The notes under the pieces: generated by a model
Databases searched by the model: none
The model's input: the letters and a program-made list of their open reading frames with translations, nothing else
What the model was told of the DNA's origin: nothing
Part shown: piece by piece, positions 8,587 through 16,612 of the stretch
Position numbering within the stretch: position 1 is the first letter of the stretch
How the letters are laid out: every line of letters begins with the position of its first letter
Position numbers and translations under genes: made by a program
Assembly (NCBI RefSeq): GCF_002884975.1
Contig: NZ_PJKB01000001.1
Span: forward strand, 1-64,000
DNA: 64,000 nt
From: Akkermansia muciniphila
GTDB taxonomy: Bacteria; Verrucomicrobiota; Verrucomicrobiia; Verrucomicrobiales; Akkermansiaceae
Direction: 5' to 3'

Positions 8587-9570
8587 TCAGCGGCGGCTTC
8601 CTGAAAAACCGCCGCGGGGGTCCGGCTTGATCTGGGGATCGTTCGGATTGCGGTAGCGCAGGATGCCGTAATCCCTCAGGTTGCGGATGAATTCCTGGGC
8701 ATTGGAACGGAAGCGGGCATCGTAAAGTAGCAGCCCCAGGAAGCCCTGGTTCCTGCGCGCGTCCGCCGTAACGGAGGCTATTTGTTCAGACGCCTTGCGC
8801 AGGGCGGCCAGCGTGGGGGGGATTTCCTTGATGGCGGGGTCCAGGCGGTTGATTTTTTCTTCCGCCCCGGCAATGATCCTGCGCGCGTCCTGCACGGTGT
8901 CCTTCATGGCCGCCATCGTCGCGGGAAGCTGTTCGCCCGCTTTGTTCATCTGGGACAGCACGTTGCCGAGGTGCCGGAGGTTTTCCTGGCTCAGGATGCC
9001 TTCATTGATCAGTTTGGTGGTCTGGGCAAGTCCTTTGGCCGCTTCCCCGATGTTGAGGATGGCCTCGTCAATGTTGTCCGAATTCTTCTCAATCTGCTTG
9101 AGGATTTTCAGGATTTCCTCCGTAGCGCCCACGGCGTTGTTCTTGATCTTGCTGAAATCGCTTTCCGGCTGGCCGATGACCGTGGCGTGGGGTTCAATGT
9201 AGTCATGTGTGGGATGGGCGGGAGGGACAATGTCAATGTATTTGTCCCCCAGGATGTTCTGCATGTCCACGCGGAAGACGGAGCCTTCCTGGATTTTCAC
9301 GTCGCTCTGGATATTGGCTTCCAGCATGACTTCATTGCCGGAGGGCAGCAGTTCGGGCGCCTTGGTGACCTTTCCCACCGTCACGCCGCCCAGGCGCAGC
9401 TGGGAGTCCTTGATGAGGCCTGCCGCATCCTTGAAGATGATGTTGATGGGATAGGTCTCTTCCTTGGAGGTTTTGATGTTGCCGAACCCCAGGATGACGC
9501 CGATGATCATCAGGATTCCGGCAATCAGGAAAATGCCCACCCAGGTTTCCGGCTTAAGTTTCTGCTTCAT
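8587..9570 (-). CDS. mlaD: MlaD-family MCE protein, periplasmic lipid carrier
   Basis: The 327-residue protein has an N-terminal membrane anchor (about 9-29, TWVGIFLIAGILMIIGVILGF), one MCE domain (about 38-125, with LRLGGVTVGKV), and a long C-terminal helical region up to about residue 290. MCE proteins form periplasmic hexameric tunnels that move phospholipids between the ABC transporter and the outer membrane. It is the last gene of mlaE-mlaF-mlaD with gaps of 15-18 bases. The C-terminal extension after the MCE domain is longer than the about 180-residue E. coli MlaD and could form a longer barrel, as in other MCE proteins. MlaC and MlaB are not seen in the window. Confidence 0.9.
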   Translation of the reverse strand: MKQKLKPETWVGIFLIAGILMIIGVILGFGNIKTSKEETYPINIIFKDAAGLIKDSQLRLGGVTVGKVTKAPELLPSGNEVMLEANIQSDVKIQEGSVFRVDMQNILGDKYIDIVPPAHPTHDYIEPHATVIGQPESDFSKIKNNAVGATEEILKILKQIEKNSDNIDEAILNIGEAAKGLAQTTKLINEGILSQENLRHLGNVLSQMNKAGEQLPATMAAMKDTVQDARRIIAGAEEKINRLDPAIKEIPPTLAALRKASEQIASVTADARRNQGFLGLLLYDARFRSNAQEFIRNLRDYGILRYRNPNDPQIKPDPRGGFSGSRR

Positions 9571-9588
9571 GGCGCTGTGGTAAAATGG

Positions 9589-10407
9589 TTATTGTTTCCG
9601 TTCACGTTCCGCCCGTTCCAGCAGAACCCGTTGAAAGTTTTCATGCCTGCCCGCCAGGGCAGACCAGTCTTCCCCGGAATCCCCGTACAGGAACCGTTGC
9701 AGGATTTCATCCGTGGAATGCAGGAGTTCTTCCGGTGTTCCCGTCCAGTAGACTTCCCCGTCCCTGAGATAGACGATTTTGTCCGCAATGCGGATCACGC
9801 TGGGCATGTCATGGGAGACGATGACGGTGGTGATTCCCTGGTCCTTGCATATCTGCCGGATGAGGAAGCTGATGCTGTCCGTGACGATGGGGTCCAGGCC
9901 TGCGGTGGGCTCGTCATACAGCAGGCATTCCGGCGTGGTGACGATGGCCCTGGCTACGGCCACGCGCTTGATCATGCCGCCGGAAAGGCTGGCCGGCATT
10001 TTTTCCTGCTGGCCCAGCAGGTCCACGGAGTCCAGGGCGGCGGAGATGCGGGCGTCCAGCTCCGTTTCATTCTTGATTCCTTCCTCCCGCAGGGGGAAGG
10101 CCACGTTTTCCCCCACGGTGAGGGAGTCAAAGAGGGCTCCCTGCTGGAACATGAAGCCTATTTTGCCGCGGATCTGCTTCTTGATTTTTTCCGGTGCGCC
10201 GCTGATGCGCCTGCCGTCTATTTCCACATAGCCGCCCAGCGGGTCCATCAGGCCGTCCAGATGTTTCAGGATGACGCTTTTTCCCGCGCCGGACCCGCCG
10301 ATCAACGCCATCAGCTCCCCTTTTTCCACGTCAAAGCTGACGCCTTTCAGCACCTCCTGGGTGCCGAAGCTTTGTCTGAGCTGATGGACGCGGATGAACG
10401 GCTGCAT
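9589..10407 (-). CDS. mlaF: MlaF, ABC transporter ATP-binding subunit
   Basis: This 272-residue cytoplasmic ATPase drives MlaE in retrograde or anterograde phospholipid transport. Motifs are Walker A GGSGAGKSVILKHL (about residues 37-50), the Q loop FMFQQGALFDSLTVGENVAFPL, ABC signature LSGGMIKRVAVARA, Walker B LLYDEPTAGLDP and the switch histidine VSHDM. The LxGGMxKR signature and GALFDSLTV are characteristic of MlaF rather than of general importers. It lies between mlaE (15-base gap) and mlaD (18-base gap). Confidence 0.95.
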   Translation of the reverse strand: MQPFIRVHQLRQSFGTQEVLKGVSFDVEKGELMALIGGSGAGKSVILKHLDGLMDPLGGYVEIDGRRISGAPEKIKKQIRGKIGFMFQQGALFDSLTVGENVAFPLREEGIKNETELDARISAALDSVDLLGQQEKMPASLSGGMIKRVAVARAIVTTPECLLYDEPTAGLDPIVTDSISFLIRQICKDQGITTVIVSHDMPSVIRIADKIVYLRDGEVYWTGTPEELLHSTDEILQRFLYGDSGEDWSALAGRHENFQRVLLERAERERKQ

Positions 10408-10422
10408 GGCGGCGCGGACGGG

Positions 10423-11223
10423 TTATCTCATGAATCCCATGGGGAAGATGGAGTTGAGAATCATGGTCAGAATGAAGTTGGCAATGAGAAGGGCTACGGA
10501 GGCGTATACCATGGCCTGCATGGTGGATTTGCCCACGCCCACGGCACCGTTTGTGGTGCTCAGGCCCTCCCGGCAGGAAATGGTGGAGATGATGAGGCCG
10601 AAGACCAGGGCCTTGACCAGGGCCACGATGATGTCTCCCATGGTGACGAATTTGCTCATGAAGTGCATCCAGTAGGCCTGGTCCACGTTAAAGGACGTAA
10701 TGCTGACGATGTAGGCGGAGGCGATGCCCACCAGTACGGCCTCCATCATCAGGATGGGCATGGAAATGAGCATGGCCTGAATGCGCGGTTTTACCAGGTA
10801 GTCCACCGGGTCCACGTTCATGGAGTTGAGCGCGTCCACCTGTTCCGTGACTTTCATGGTGCCGATTTCCGCCGCCATGGCGGACCCTACGCGGCCCGCG
10901 AGCATCAGCCCGGTGATGACGGGTCCCAGTTCCCGGAACATGCCCACGGCCACGACGGCCCCGCCCATGGTTTCCATCCTCACCGTCTGGAGCTGGAAAA
11001 GCGTCTGGGCTTCCAGCACGGCTCCGGTGAATGCTCCGGTGATGATGACCACCGGCTGGGACTGCACCCCGATTTTTGCAATTTGCTCCACAAGAACGCG
11101 CATCCGGAATTTGCCGGACCACATGCACGCCGTTACTTGGTAAAGCAGCAATCCGATTGACCCCAGGCGGTCAACCAGCCTTAGGGCGGCGCGGCCGACC
11201 ATGGTGGCTAAATAGAATTGCAT
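10423..11223 (-). CDS. mlaE: MlaE, ABC transporter permease of phospholipid transport
   Basis: A 266-residue inner-membrane permease with five to six helices. The family core is clear: GAFTGAVLEAQTLFQL, ELGPVITGLMLAGRVGSAMAAEIGTM (split here at residues about 90-125), and EQVDALNSMNVDPVDYLVKPR. It forms the membrane channel for the MlaF ATPase and the MlaD hexamer. The first about 30 residues precede the hydrophobic core as in the family. It is the first gene of the mla operon; 75 bases separate it from the NadE-like gene upstream on the same strand. Confidence 0.95.
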   Translation of the reverse strand: MQFYLATMVGRAALRLVDRLGSIGLLLYQVTACMWSGKFRMRVLVEQIAKIGVQSQPVVIITGAFTGAVLEAQTLFQLQTVRMETMGGAVVAVGMFRELGPVITGLMLAGRVGSAMAAEIGTMKVTEQVDALNSMNVDPVDYLVKPRIQAMLISMPILMMEAVLVGIASAYIVSITSFNVDQAYWMHFMSKFVTMGDIIVALVKALVFGLIISTISCREGLSTTNGAVGVGKSTMQAMVYASVALLIANFILTMILNSIFPMGFMR

Positions 11224-11298
11224 GGCTTCTACTAATCACTTCTTCCGCTGCAAGAGCAAGCGCAATGTGCGCCACGGGAAGAAAAGGAAGGCGCCGCG

Positions 11299-12699
11299 TC
11301 AATCCATCAGGCGATGGACGTAAGGCGTTTCCGGTTCGCCGGGAACGGAGCGCAGCAGGAGGCGCGGAGGCAGTTTCCGCCGCATCCATTCGGAGGCGCG
11401 GCCCTTCCGCTGCAGGCGGCGGATTTCCTGCTCCCGTTCCGGGAGCCTTTCCGCCAGCGGCGTGGCGGATTCATGATTCCGGTGCAGGCTTGCCAGGAGG
11501 CTGTCCCGTATGGCCGCCTCCGGCGCGGGGGAGAGGTGGCCGGGGAACAATTCCGCCAGTTCCGTTTCATATAAATCCCCCAGGGGCATGAAGTCTGCGG
11601 CCAGGGCTCCCGGCAGAAGCGGGGAATCCGTCATGAGGTCCGTTCCGTTCAGGGCGGAGAGCGGTAGCGCTCCTTCCTCCTGCGCCCACTGGCGCATGCG
11701 CCACATGACGGTGAAATGCTCATTGGGGCCCTCGTCTGCCGTATTTGCCGGGATGGTCCATTCTCTGGCATGGATGCCCAGCTTGTCCGCCAGTGCTTTC
11801 GCCCGGACCAGGTTCCGTTCCGGAATGCCGGGCAGGCGGGGAATGAGCCCCGTTATCTTCAGGGAGGGCAGCGCTTCTTTTAACAAATGGGCCAGCAGGG
11901 GTGAAGAGGGGCTTTCCAGCAGGTTCATGCAGGCGGAGCCGTGCCCGGTTTTCAGGATGAAATCCGCCATGCCTTTCCGGAGGGCTTGCCGCAGCTGTTT
12001 TTCCGGCGCGGGCAGGGAAAAGGCCTGGTGCGCGGGGGGTGAGGGAGAGATAACGGCGGAATCCCGCTCAAAGAGGCGCAGCCTGCCGAGGAAGCTTCCG
12101 CCGCCGGACCAGGCGGAAGACGCGCCGGGAAGCAGGAAGGGGCCCTCCGCCCCGGCCAGGCGTGAGGTGAACACGGGCAGTCCCGTTGCCTGTGCCAGAC
12201 GGCGTTCTTCCTGTTCCTCCCGTTCCAGCAGCCCTTCACGCCACGCGCCGGAAGGCGTACGTAGCAGCAGGCAGGGGGCGGGAGAGGAGGATGCCCAGGG
12301 AAGAACGGAAAATCCGGCCTCCCCCGTGTTCTGGAAGACGCCGGAGACGGGGACGGAGCCCGCGCAAAATGCTGAATGGGGAATAACGGCTTCCTGCGGA
12401 AAGGAACGGCCGTTCCAGAGCAGGTGGAAGCGGAGGCCTTCCGCGTCCGCGGCGCCCAGCAGCAGCGGAACTTCCGTGATCTCCCTTGCCAGATAGGCCA
12501 GGGCCGCCCGGTGCTGGGACCGGAAGCCGCCGCGCAGGGCCAGTTCCCCGGTGTGCATGCCGCTGAGGGCCAGAGGCGGGCAGAGTACCAGCTCCGCCCC
12601 TCCGTCCAGGCAGGAACGGTACAGTTCCACGATGGTTCTGAGGTTCCGGGGGAAGTTGCCGGGAATGGTTTCCGGCTGGATCAGTCCTGTCTTCAGCAT
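11299..12699 (-). CDS. NadE-like two-domain protein lacking catalytic motifs (probable pseudoenzyme)
   Basis: The 466-residue protein aligns by eye with glutamine-dependent NAD synthetase: a nitrilase-like domain (about 1-218, beginning MLKTGLIQPETIPGNFPRNL, ending with SAWSGGGSFLGRLRLFERD) and a synthetase-like domain (about 232-400, with NGTDLMTDS and GDLYETELAEL in place of GTSNKSE and GDLYKTxV). The key residues look lost. The nitrilase Glu (family PELALTGY) is Pro at 42, the lysine before LPNY is not present near 101-108, no Cys sits at the nucleophile position near 135-145, and the P-loop SGGxDSA reads SPSSPLLA at 263-270. Length is shorter than the usual 540-680. It may be a non-catalytic relative; no true nadE is seen in the window. 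Confidence 0.75.
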   Translation of the reverse strand: MLKTGLIQPETIPGNFPRNLRTIVELYRSCLDGGAELVLCPPLALSGMHTGELALRGGFRSQHRAALAYLAREITEVPLLLGAADAEGLRFHLLWNGRSFPQEAVIPHSAFCAGSVPVSGVFQNTGEAGFSVLPWASSSPAPCLLLRTPSGAWREGLLEREEQEERRLAQATGLPVFTSRLAGAEGPFLLPGASSAWSGGGSFLGRLRLFERDSAVISPSPPAHQAFSLPAPEKQLRQALRKGMADFILKTGHGSACMNLLESPSSPLLAHLLKEALPSLKITGLIPRLPGIPERNLVRAKALADKLGIHAREWTIPANTADEGPNEHFTVMWRMRQWAQEEGALPLSALNGTDLMTDSPLLPGALAADFMPLGDLYETELAELFPGHLSPAPEAAIRDSLLASLHRNHESATPLAERLPEREQEIRRLQRKGRASEWMRRKLPPRLLLRSVPGEPETPYVHRLMD

Positions 12700-12911
12700 G
12701 TGCCGGCAGGTTAGACCATTCCGGGGAGCCGGGCAAGCCGGGATGCGCGGGGCCTTCCCCGGACTGTTCCTGCAGAGTTTTTTATCGCAAGGAGCTTGTC
12801 ATTCATGGTCTCCATGGTATGATCTGCCCCGATTGCGCGCCGTCCGCTCTCGGGCGCATCAATCCGGAACTACTTATGAGGAAACAGTCAACACAGGGGC
12901 AGGAATCCTCC

Positions 12912-14726
12912 ATGCAGCGCGCCGTGGCTCTGTGGCGCGAATATCTTCTCCCTTATAAAGGCACGCTGGTGTGGGCTGTGATAGGCGGCATGGTGGCCGC
13001 TGTCGCCAGCGGCTTTGGGGTTCCGGTGATTTTACAGGAAATGTTCCCCGTGATCTTTGACGGGAAGCCGCTTCCCCCGTGGGCGGAACGCGTCCTCCTG
13101 TGGTATGTGGAGCCGGAAAACCTGCCCTGGGTCACGGTATGGGCCACGGCGGCCATGCTGCCGCTGGTGGTGGTGGTCAAGGGCGTGTCTTCCTTCATCA
13201 ATGTCTATTTGCTCTCCAAGATAGGGCTGGGTGTTCTGGAGACGCTGCGGCTCAAGGTGTACCGTAAATACCAGGATTTATCCCTGGCCTTTCATGACCG
13301 CCAGCAGAAGGGCGACCTGCTGAGCCGCCTGATGCAGGATACCCAGTTCCTCCAGGGAGGGCTGGTGCAGATTGCCAATGACCTGATTATCCAGCCCCTG
13401 ACTCTTCTGGCGGCGCTGGGCTTCCTGATTTACCGGGCCTCCGTGAGCCAGCAATTCCTGATTCTGCTGGCGAACATGCTGCTGGTGGGCGTCTGCGTGA
13501 TCCCCATCCGCTACATCGGCAAGAAAATGCTGGCCCGCGCGCGGGTGGTCCAGTCCAGCCAGGGTGATCTCTCCTCCACGCTTCAGGAAAATTTCTCCTC
13601 CCAGCGGGACATCCGCGCCTTTGAACTGGAACAGCAGCAGATCGGGTTGTTCAGGAGCAGGATTCACCGCTATATCCAGGCTTCCATCAGCGCGGTCAGG
13701 TGGCAGAGCCTGCTGACTCCCCTCATTGAATTCGTCAGTGCCATCGCCATGGGCGCCACCCTGTTTGTCGGCAATATGAACGGCATGAACATGGGGGACT
13801 TCGCCGCGCTGGCTACGGCCATGTACCTTTGCTATGAACCGGTCAAAAAACTGGGGGCCGTCCACAACAAGGCGGAAACGCTGAACGCCGGACTGGAACG
13901 CATCAACCATGTGCTGGACGCTCCGGACGACGTTCCGGAACCGGAAAACCCGAAGAGCCCGGAGGAATGGAAGGGGGAAGTGGAGTTCAGCAACGTGTGC
14001 TTCGGCTACCAGGCGGACGCCCCTGTCATGAAGAACATAGACATCCGCATTCCGGCGGGGCAGGTGGTGGCTTTGGTAGGTCCCAGCGGCGCCGGAAAAA
14101 CGACGTTCATCAATCTTTTGTGCCGCTTTTACGACGTGCTCTCCGGGAGCGTGAAGGTGGACGGCATTGACGTGCGGGAGATGGGCAAAAAGGACCTGCT
14201 TTCCCACATCGCGCTGGTTTCCCAGTTCCCCGTGCTGTTCCGCGGGTCCGTGGCGGACAACATCCGCATAGGCCGTCCGGAGGCTTCCGACGCGGAGGTG
14301 GAGGAAGCCGGGCGCATGTCCGCCGTGGACAGCTTCATCAATGAAACAGGGGAAGGGTATGCCCGCATGATCGGTGAAATGGGGGAAGGGCTTTCCGGCG
14401 GACAGAGGCAGCGCGTTTCCCTGGCGAGGGCCTTTCTGAAAAACGCCCCCATCCTGGTGCTGGATGAAGCCACGGCTTCCCTGGACATGAAGAGCGAGGA
14501 ACTTATCCAGAAGGAAATTGAAAAACTGGCTTCCGGCCGCACGGCCTTCATCATTGCCCACCGGTTCAGCACCATCCGCATGGCGGACCGCATTCTGGTG
14601 CTGGAAAAGGGAAGCATCATTGCGGATGGAACGCATGAGGAGCTCATGGTCTCCTCCCCCCTGTACAGGGAACTTTACAACAAGCAGCAGATGGTTGCGG
14701 AAGAGGAAGGAGGCGCTTCATGTTAA
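12912..14726 (+). CDS. ABC exporter (MsbA/MDR type), first of tandem pair
   Basis: A fused permease-ATPase of about 604 residues: six membrane helices in the first 320 residues, then an ATPase domain with Walker A GPSGAGKTTFINLL, signature LSGGQRQRVSLARAFLKNAP, Walker B ILVLDEATASLD and switch AHRFSTIR. Such exporters flip lipids, lipid-linked sugars, peptides or drugs. The ATG at 12912 is chosen because AGGA lies 7 bases upstream and the protein then begins just before the first helix; an in-frame ATG at 12876 would add 12 residues. It overlaps the next gene by 7 bases, and all ATPase motifs of both are intact, so they may form a heterodimer or two related homodimers. Confidence 0.9.
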   Translation: MQRAVALWREYLLPYKGTLVWAVIGGMVAAVASGFGVPVILQEMFPVIFDGKPLPPWAERVLLWYVEPENLPWVTVWATAAMLPLVVVVKGVSSFINVYLLSKIGLGVLETLRLKVYRKYQDLSLAFHDRQQKGDLLSRLMQDTQFLQGGLVQIANDLIIQPLTLLAALGFLIYRASVSQQFLILLANMLLVGVCVIPIRYIGKKMLARARVVQSSQGDLSSTLQENFSSQRDIRAFELEQQQIGLFRSRIHRYIQASISAVRWQSLLTPLIEFVSAIAMGATLFVGNMNGMNMGDFAALATAMYLCYEPVKKLGAVHNKAETLNAGLERINHVLDAPDDVPEPENPKSPEEWKGEVEFSNVCFGYQADAPVMKNIDIRIPAGQVVALVGPSGAGKTTFINLLCRFYDVLSGSVKVDGIDVREMGKKDLLSHIALVSQFPVLFRGSVADNIRIGRPEASDAEVEEAGRMSAVDSFINETGEGYARMIGEMGEGLSGGQRQRVSLARAFLKNAPILVLDEATASLDMKSEELIQKEIEKLASGRTAFIIAHRFSTIRMADRILVLEKGSIIADGTHEELMVSSPLYRELYNKQQMVAEEEGGASC

Positions 14727-16504
14727 GACAATTCTTGGAATACGCGCGGTATTTGAAGCCCGTGATGAAGCTGTTCATCGCCGCGCTGGCCGCCGGGGCC
14801 CTGGCAGCCGCCGCCAGCGGGTTCGGCTTTCCGCTGATGATCGCCAAGGTATTTCCGGTGGTCTTTGACAATACCCAGATTCCTCCGGAGTTTCAGGACT
14901 TCCTGGCCCGCATGGTGGACCCGGAGCACATGCACATCGCCATCCTCGTGTCCGTCTGCTCCCTGCTGCCCCTGGTTTTCGCCATCCGGGGCATTGGCAC
15001 GTTCTTCAACGTTTACTGGATCAGCATCGTCAGCATGAAGGTGCTGGAGGAAATCAGGCTGGACGCCTTTTCCAAGCTGCAAACGCTCCCCCTCTCCTTC
15101 ATTGACCGCCAGAAGAGGGGGGACCTGATCAGCCGCCTCATCAATGACGCCGCCAACGTGCAGGGGGGCCTCGTGGTAGCGGCCAATGACATCATCAAGC
15201 AGCCGCTTACCCTGCTGACCGCTCTGGCATTCCTTGTATACAAGGTTTTTGTGGACCCGAATACGGCGGTGGTCCTGATGAATCTGGGGCTGATTGTCCT
15301 GGCGGTGTGGCCCATCCGCTTCTTTGGCCGCCGCGTGATGAAGAAGGCCAAGCAGGCGCAGGACGAGCTGGGCAATATCACGGCCGCCGCGCAGGAAAAC
15401 CTGGCGTCCCAGCGTGAAATCCGTTCCTACGGCATGCAGGAGCAGCAGGTGGGCCTCTTCCTGGGACTCATCCAGCGGTTCTTCCGGATCAACCTGAGAA
15501 CGGTGAAGTACAGGCACTTCCTGGTGCCGGTGCTGGAAATGGTGACGGCGCTCGGTCTGGGCATCCTGCTGGTGAGGGGACATGAAATGGGCATTACCAA
15601 GGCTGATTTCACGGCTCTGGCTGCGGCCCTGTTCATGTGTTACGACCCCCTCAAGCGCCTGGGCGTGACGCTGACCAACCTGAAAAGCGCGCATGCCTCC
15701 CTGGAGCGCATCAACTACCTGCTGAAGGAGCCGGACACCATGCCGGAGGCCGCAGACCCCGTTCCGCTGGGGCGCGCCACCGGACAGCTGGACTATGACG
15801 GCGTTTCCTTCTCCTATGACGGCGCGCGCAAGGTGCTGGACGGCATTGACGTTCATATCCGCCCCGGGGAAGTGGTGGGCCTGGTTGGACCCAGCGGCGC
15901 CGGAAAGACCACGTTCGCCAGTCTTCTGCCCAGGTTTTACGATGTAAGCTCCGGCGCCCTGCGCCTGGACGGCGTGGATGTGAGGGACGCTTCCCTGCAC
16001 GATGTGCGCAAGAACATCGCCTTCGTCTCCCAGCATCCCGTGCTGTTCCACGGCACCATCATGGAAAATATCCGGATGGGGCGGCAGGACGCCACGGATG
16101 AGGAAGTGATGGAGGCGGCCCGCGCCGCCGCCGCGGACGGCTTTATCATGGGCATGCCGGACGGCTACCAGACCATGCTTGGCGACGGAGGCAGCGGCTT
16201 GTCCGGAGGCCAGCGCCAGCGCGTGGCGATTGCCCGCGCCTTCCTGAAAGACGCCCCCATCCTGATTCTGGATGAGGCTACCGCCTCCCTGGACGCGGAG
16301 AGCGAGGCCCAGATCCAGCATGAGCTGGACCGGCTGGTGGAAGGGAGGACGGCCCTCATTGTAGCACACCGCTTCAGTTCCATCCGCGTGGCGACGCGCA
16401 TCCTGGTGTTTGAGGGAGGCCGCATCGTCGGGGACGGCACCCATGCGGAGCTTTACGCCTCCTGCCCGCTGTACCGGGAATTGTATGACCGCCAGTCCCT
16501 CTAA
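14720..16504 (+). CDS. ABC exporter (MsbA/MDR type), second of tandem pair
   Basis: A 594-residue paralogue of the preceding gene with the same layout: six membrane helices in the first 310 residues and an ATPase domain containing GPSGAGKTTFASLLPRFYDV, LSGGQRQRVAIARAFLKDAP, ILILDEATASLDAESE and AHRFSSIRVATR. Its ATG lies inside the 3' end of the first exporter gene (7-base overlap), so the two are translationally coupled. Start of both proteins shares the pattern AASGFGxPxxxxxxFPVxFD, which shows a tandem duplication. The downstream phosphohexomutase starts about 110 bases later on the same strand. The substrate is unknown; envelope lipid or glycan export is an inference from context. Confidence 0.92.
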   Translation: MLRQFLEYARYLKPVMKLFIAALAAGALAAAASGFGFPLMIAKVFPVVFDNTQIPPEFQDFLARMVDPEHMHIAILVSVCSLLPLVFAIRGIGTFFNVYWISIVSMKVLEEIRLDAFSKLQTLPLSFIDRQKRGDLISRLINDAANVQGGLVVAANDIIKQPLTLLTALAFLVYKVFVDPNTAVVLMNLGLIVLAVWPIRFFGRRVMKKAKQAQDELGNITAAAQENLASQREIRSYGMQEQQVGLFLGLIQRFFRINLRTVKYRHFLVPVLEMVTALGLGILLVRGHEMGITKADFTALAAALFMCYDPLKRLGVTLTNLKSAHASLERINYLLKEPDTMPEAADPVPLGRATGQLDYDGVSFSYDGARKVLDGIDVHIRPGEVVGLVGPSGAGKTTFASLLPRFYDVSSGALRLDGVDVRDASLHDVRKNIAFVSQHPVLFHGTIMENIRMGRQDATDEEVMEAARAAAADGFIMGMPDGYQTMLGDGGSGLSGGQRQRVAIARAFLKDAPILILDEATASLDAESEAQIQHELDRLVEGRTALIVAHRFSSIRVATRILVFEGGRIVGDGTHAELYASCPLYRELYDRQSL

Positions 16505-16612
16505 ACCGGGGAGGGGCCGGGAGCGGAAGACTTTTTCCTGTGCCCGGATTTGGGCCCGCATGGCGATTTTTTCTCTGGCCATGATGGAAAGAGCTATTGT
16601 CAAACAAGAGCC

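Noticed and set aside
8782-11160. A 2.4-kb open frame on the plus strand across the mla operon
   Set aside because: Antisense to mlaD, mlaF and mlaE, whose motifs are intact; translation rich in His, Gly and Asp without any family pattern.
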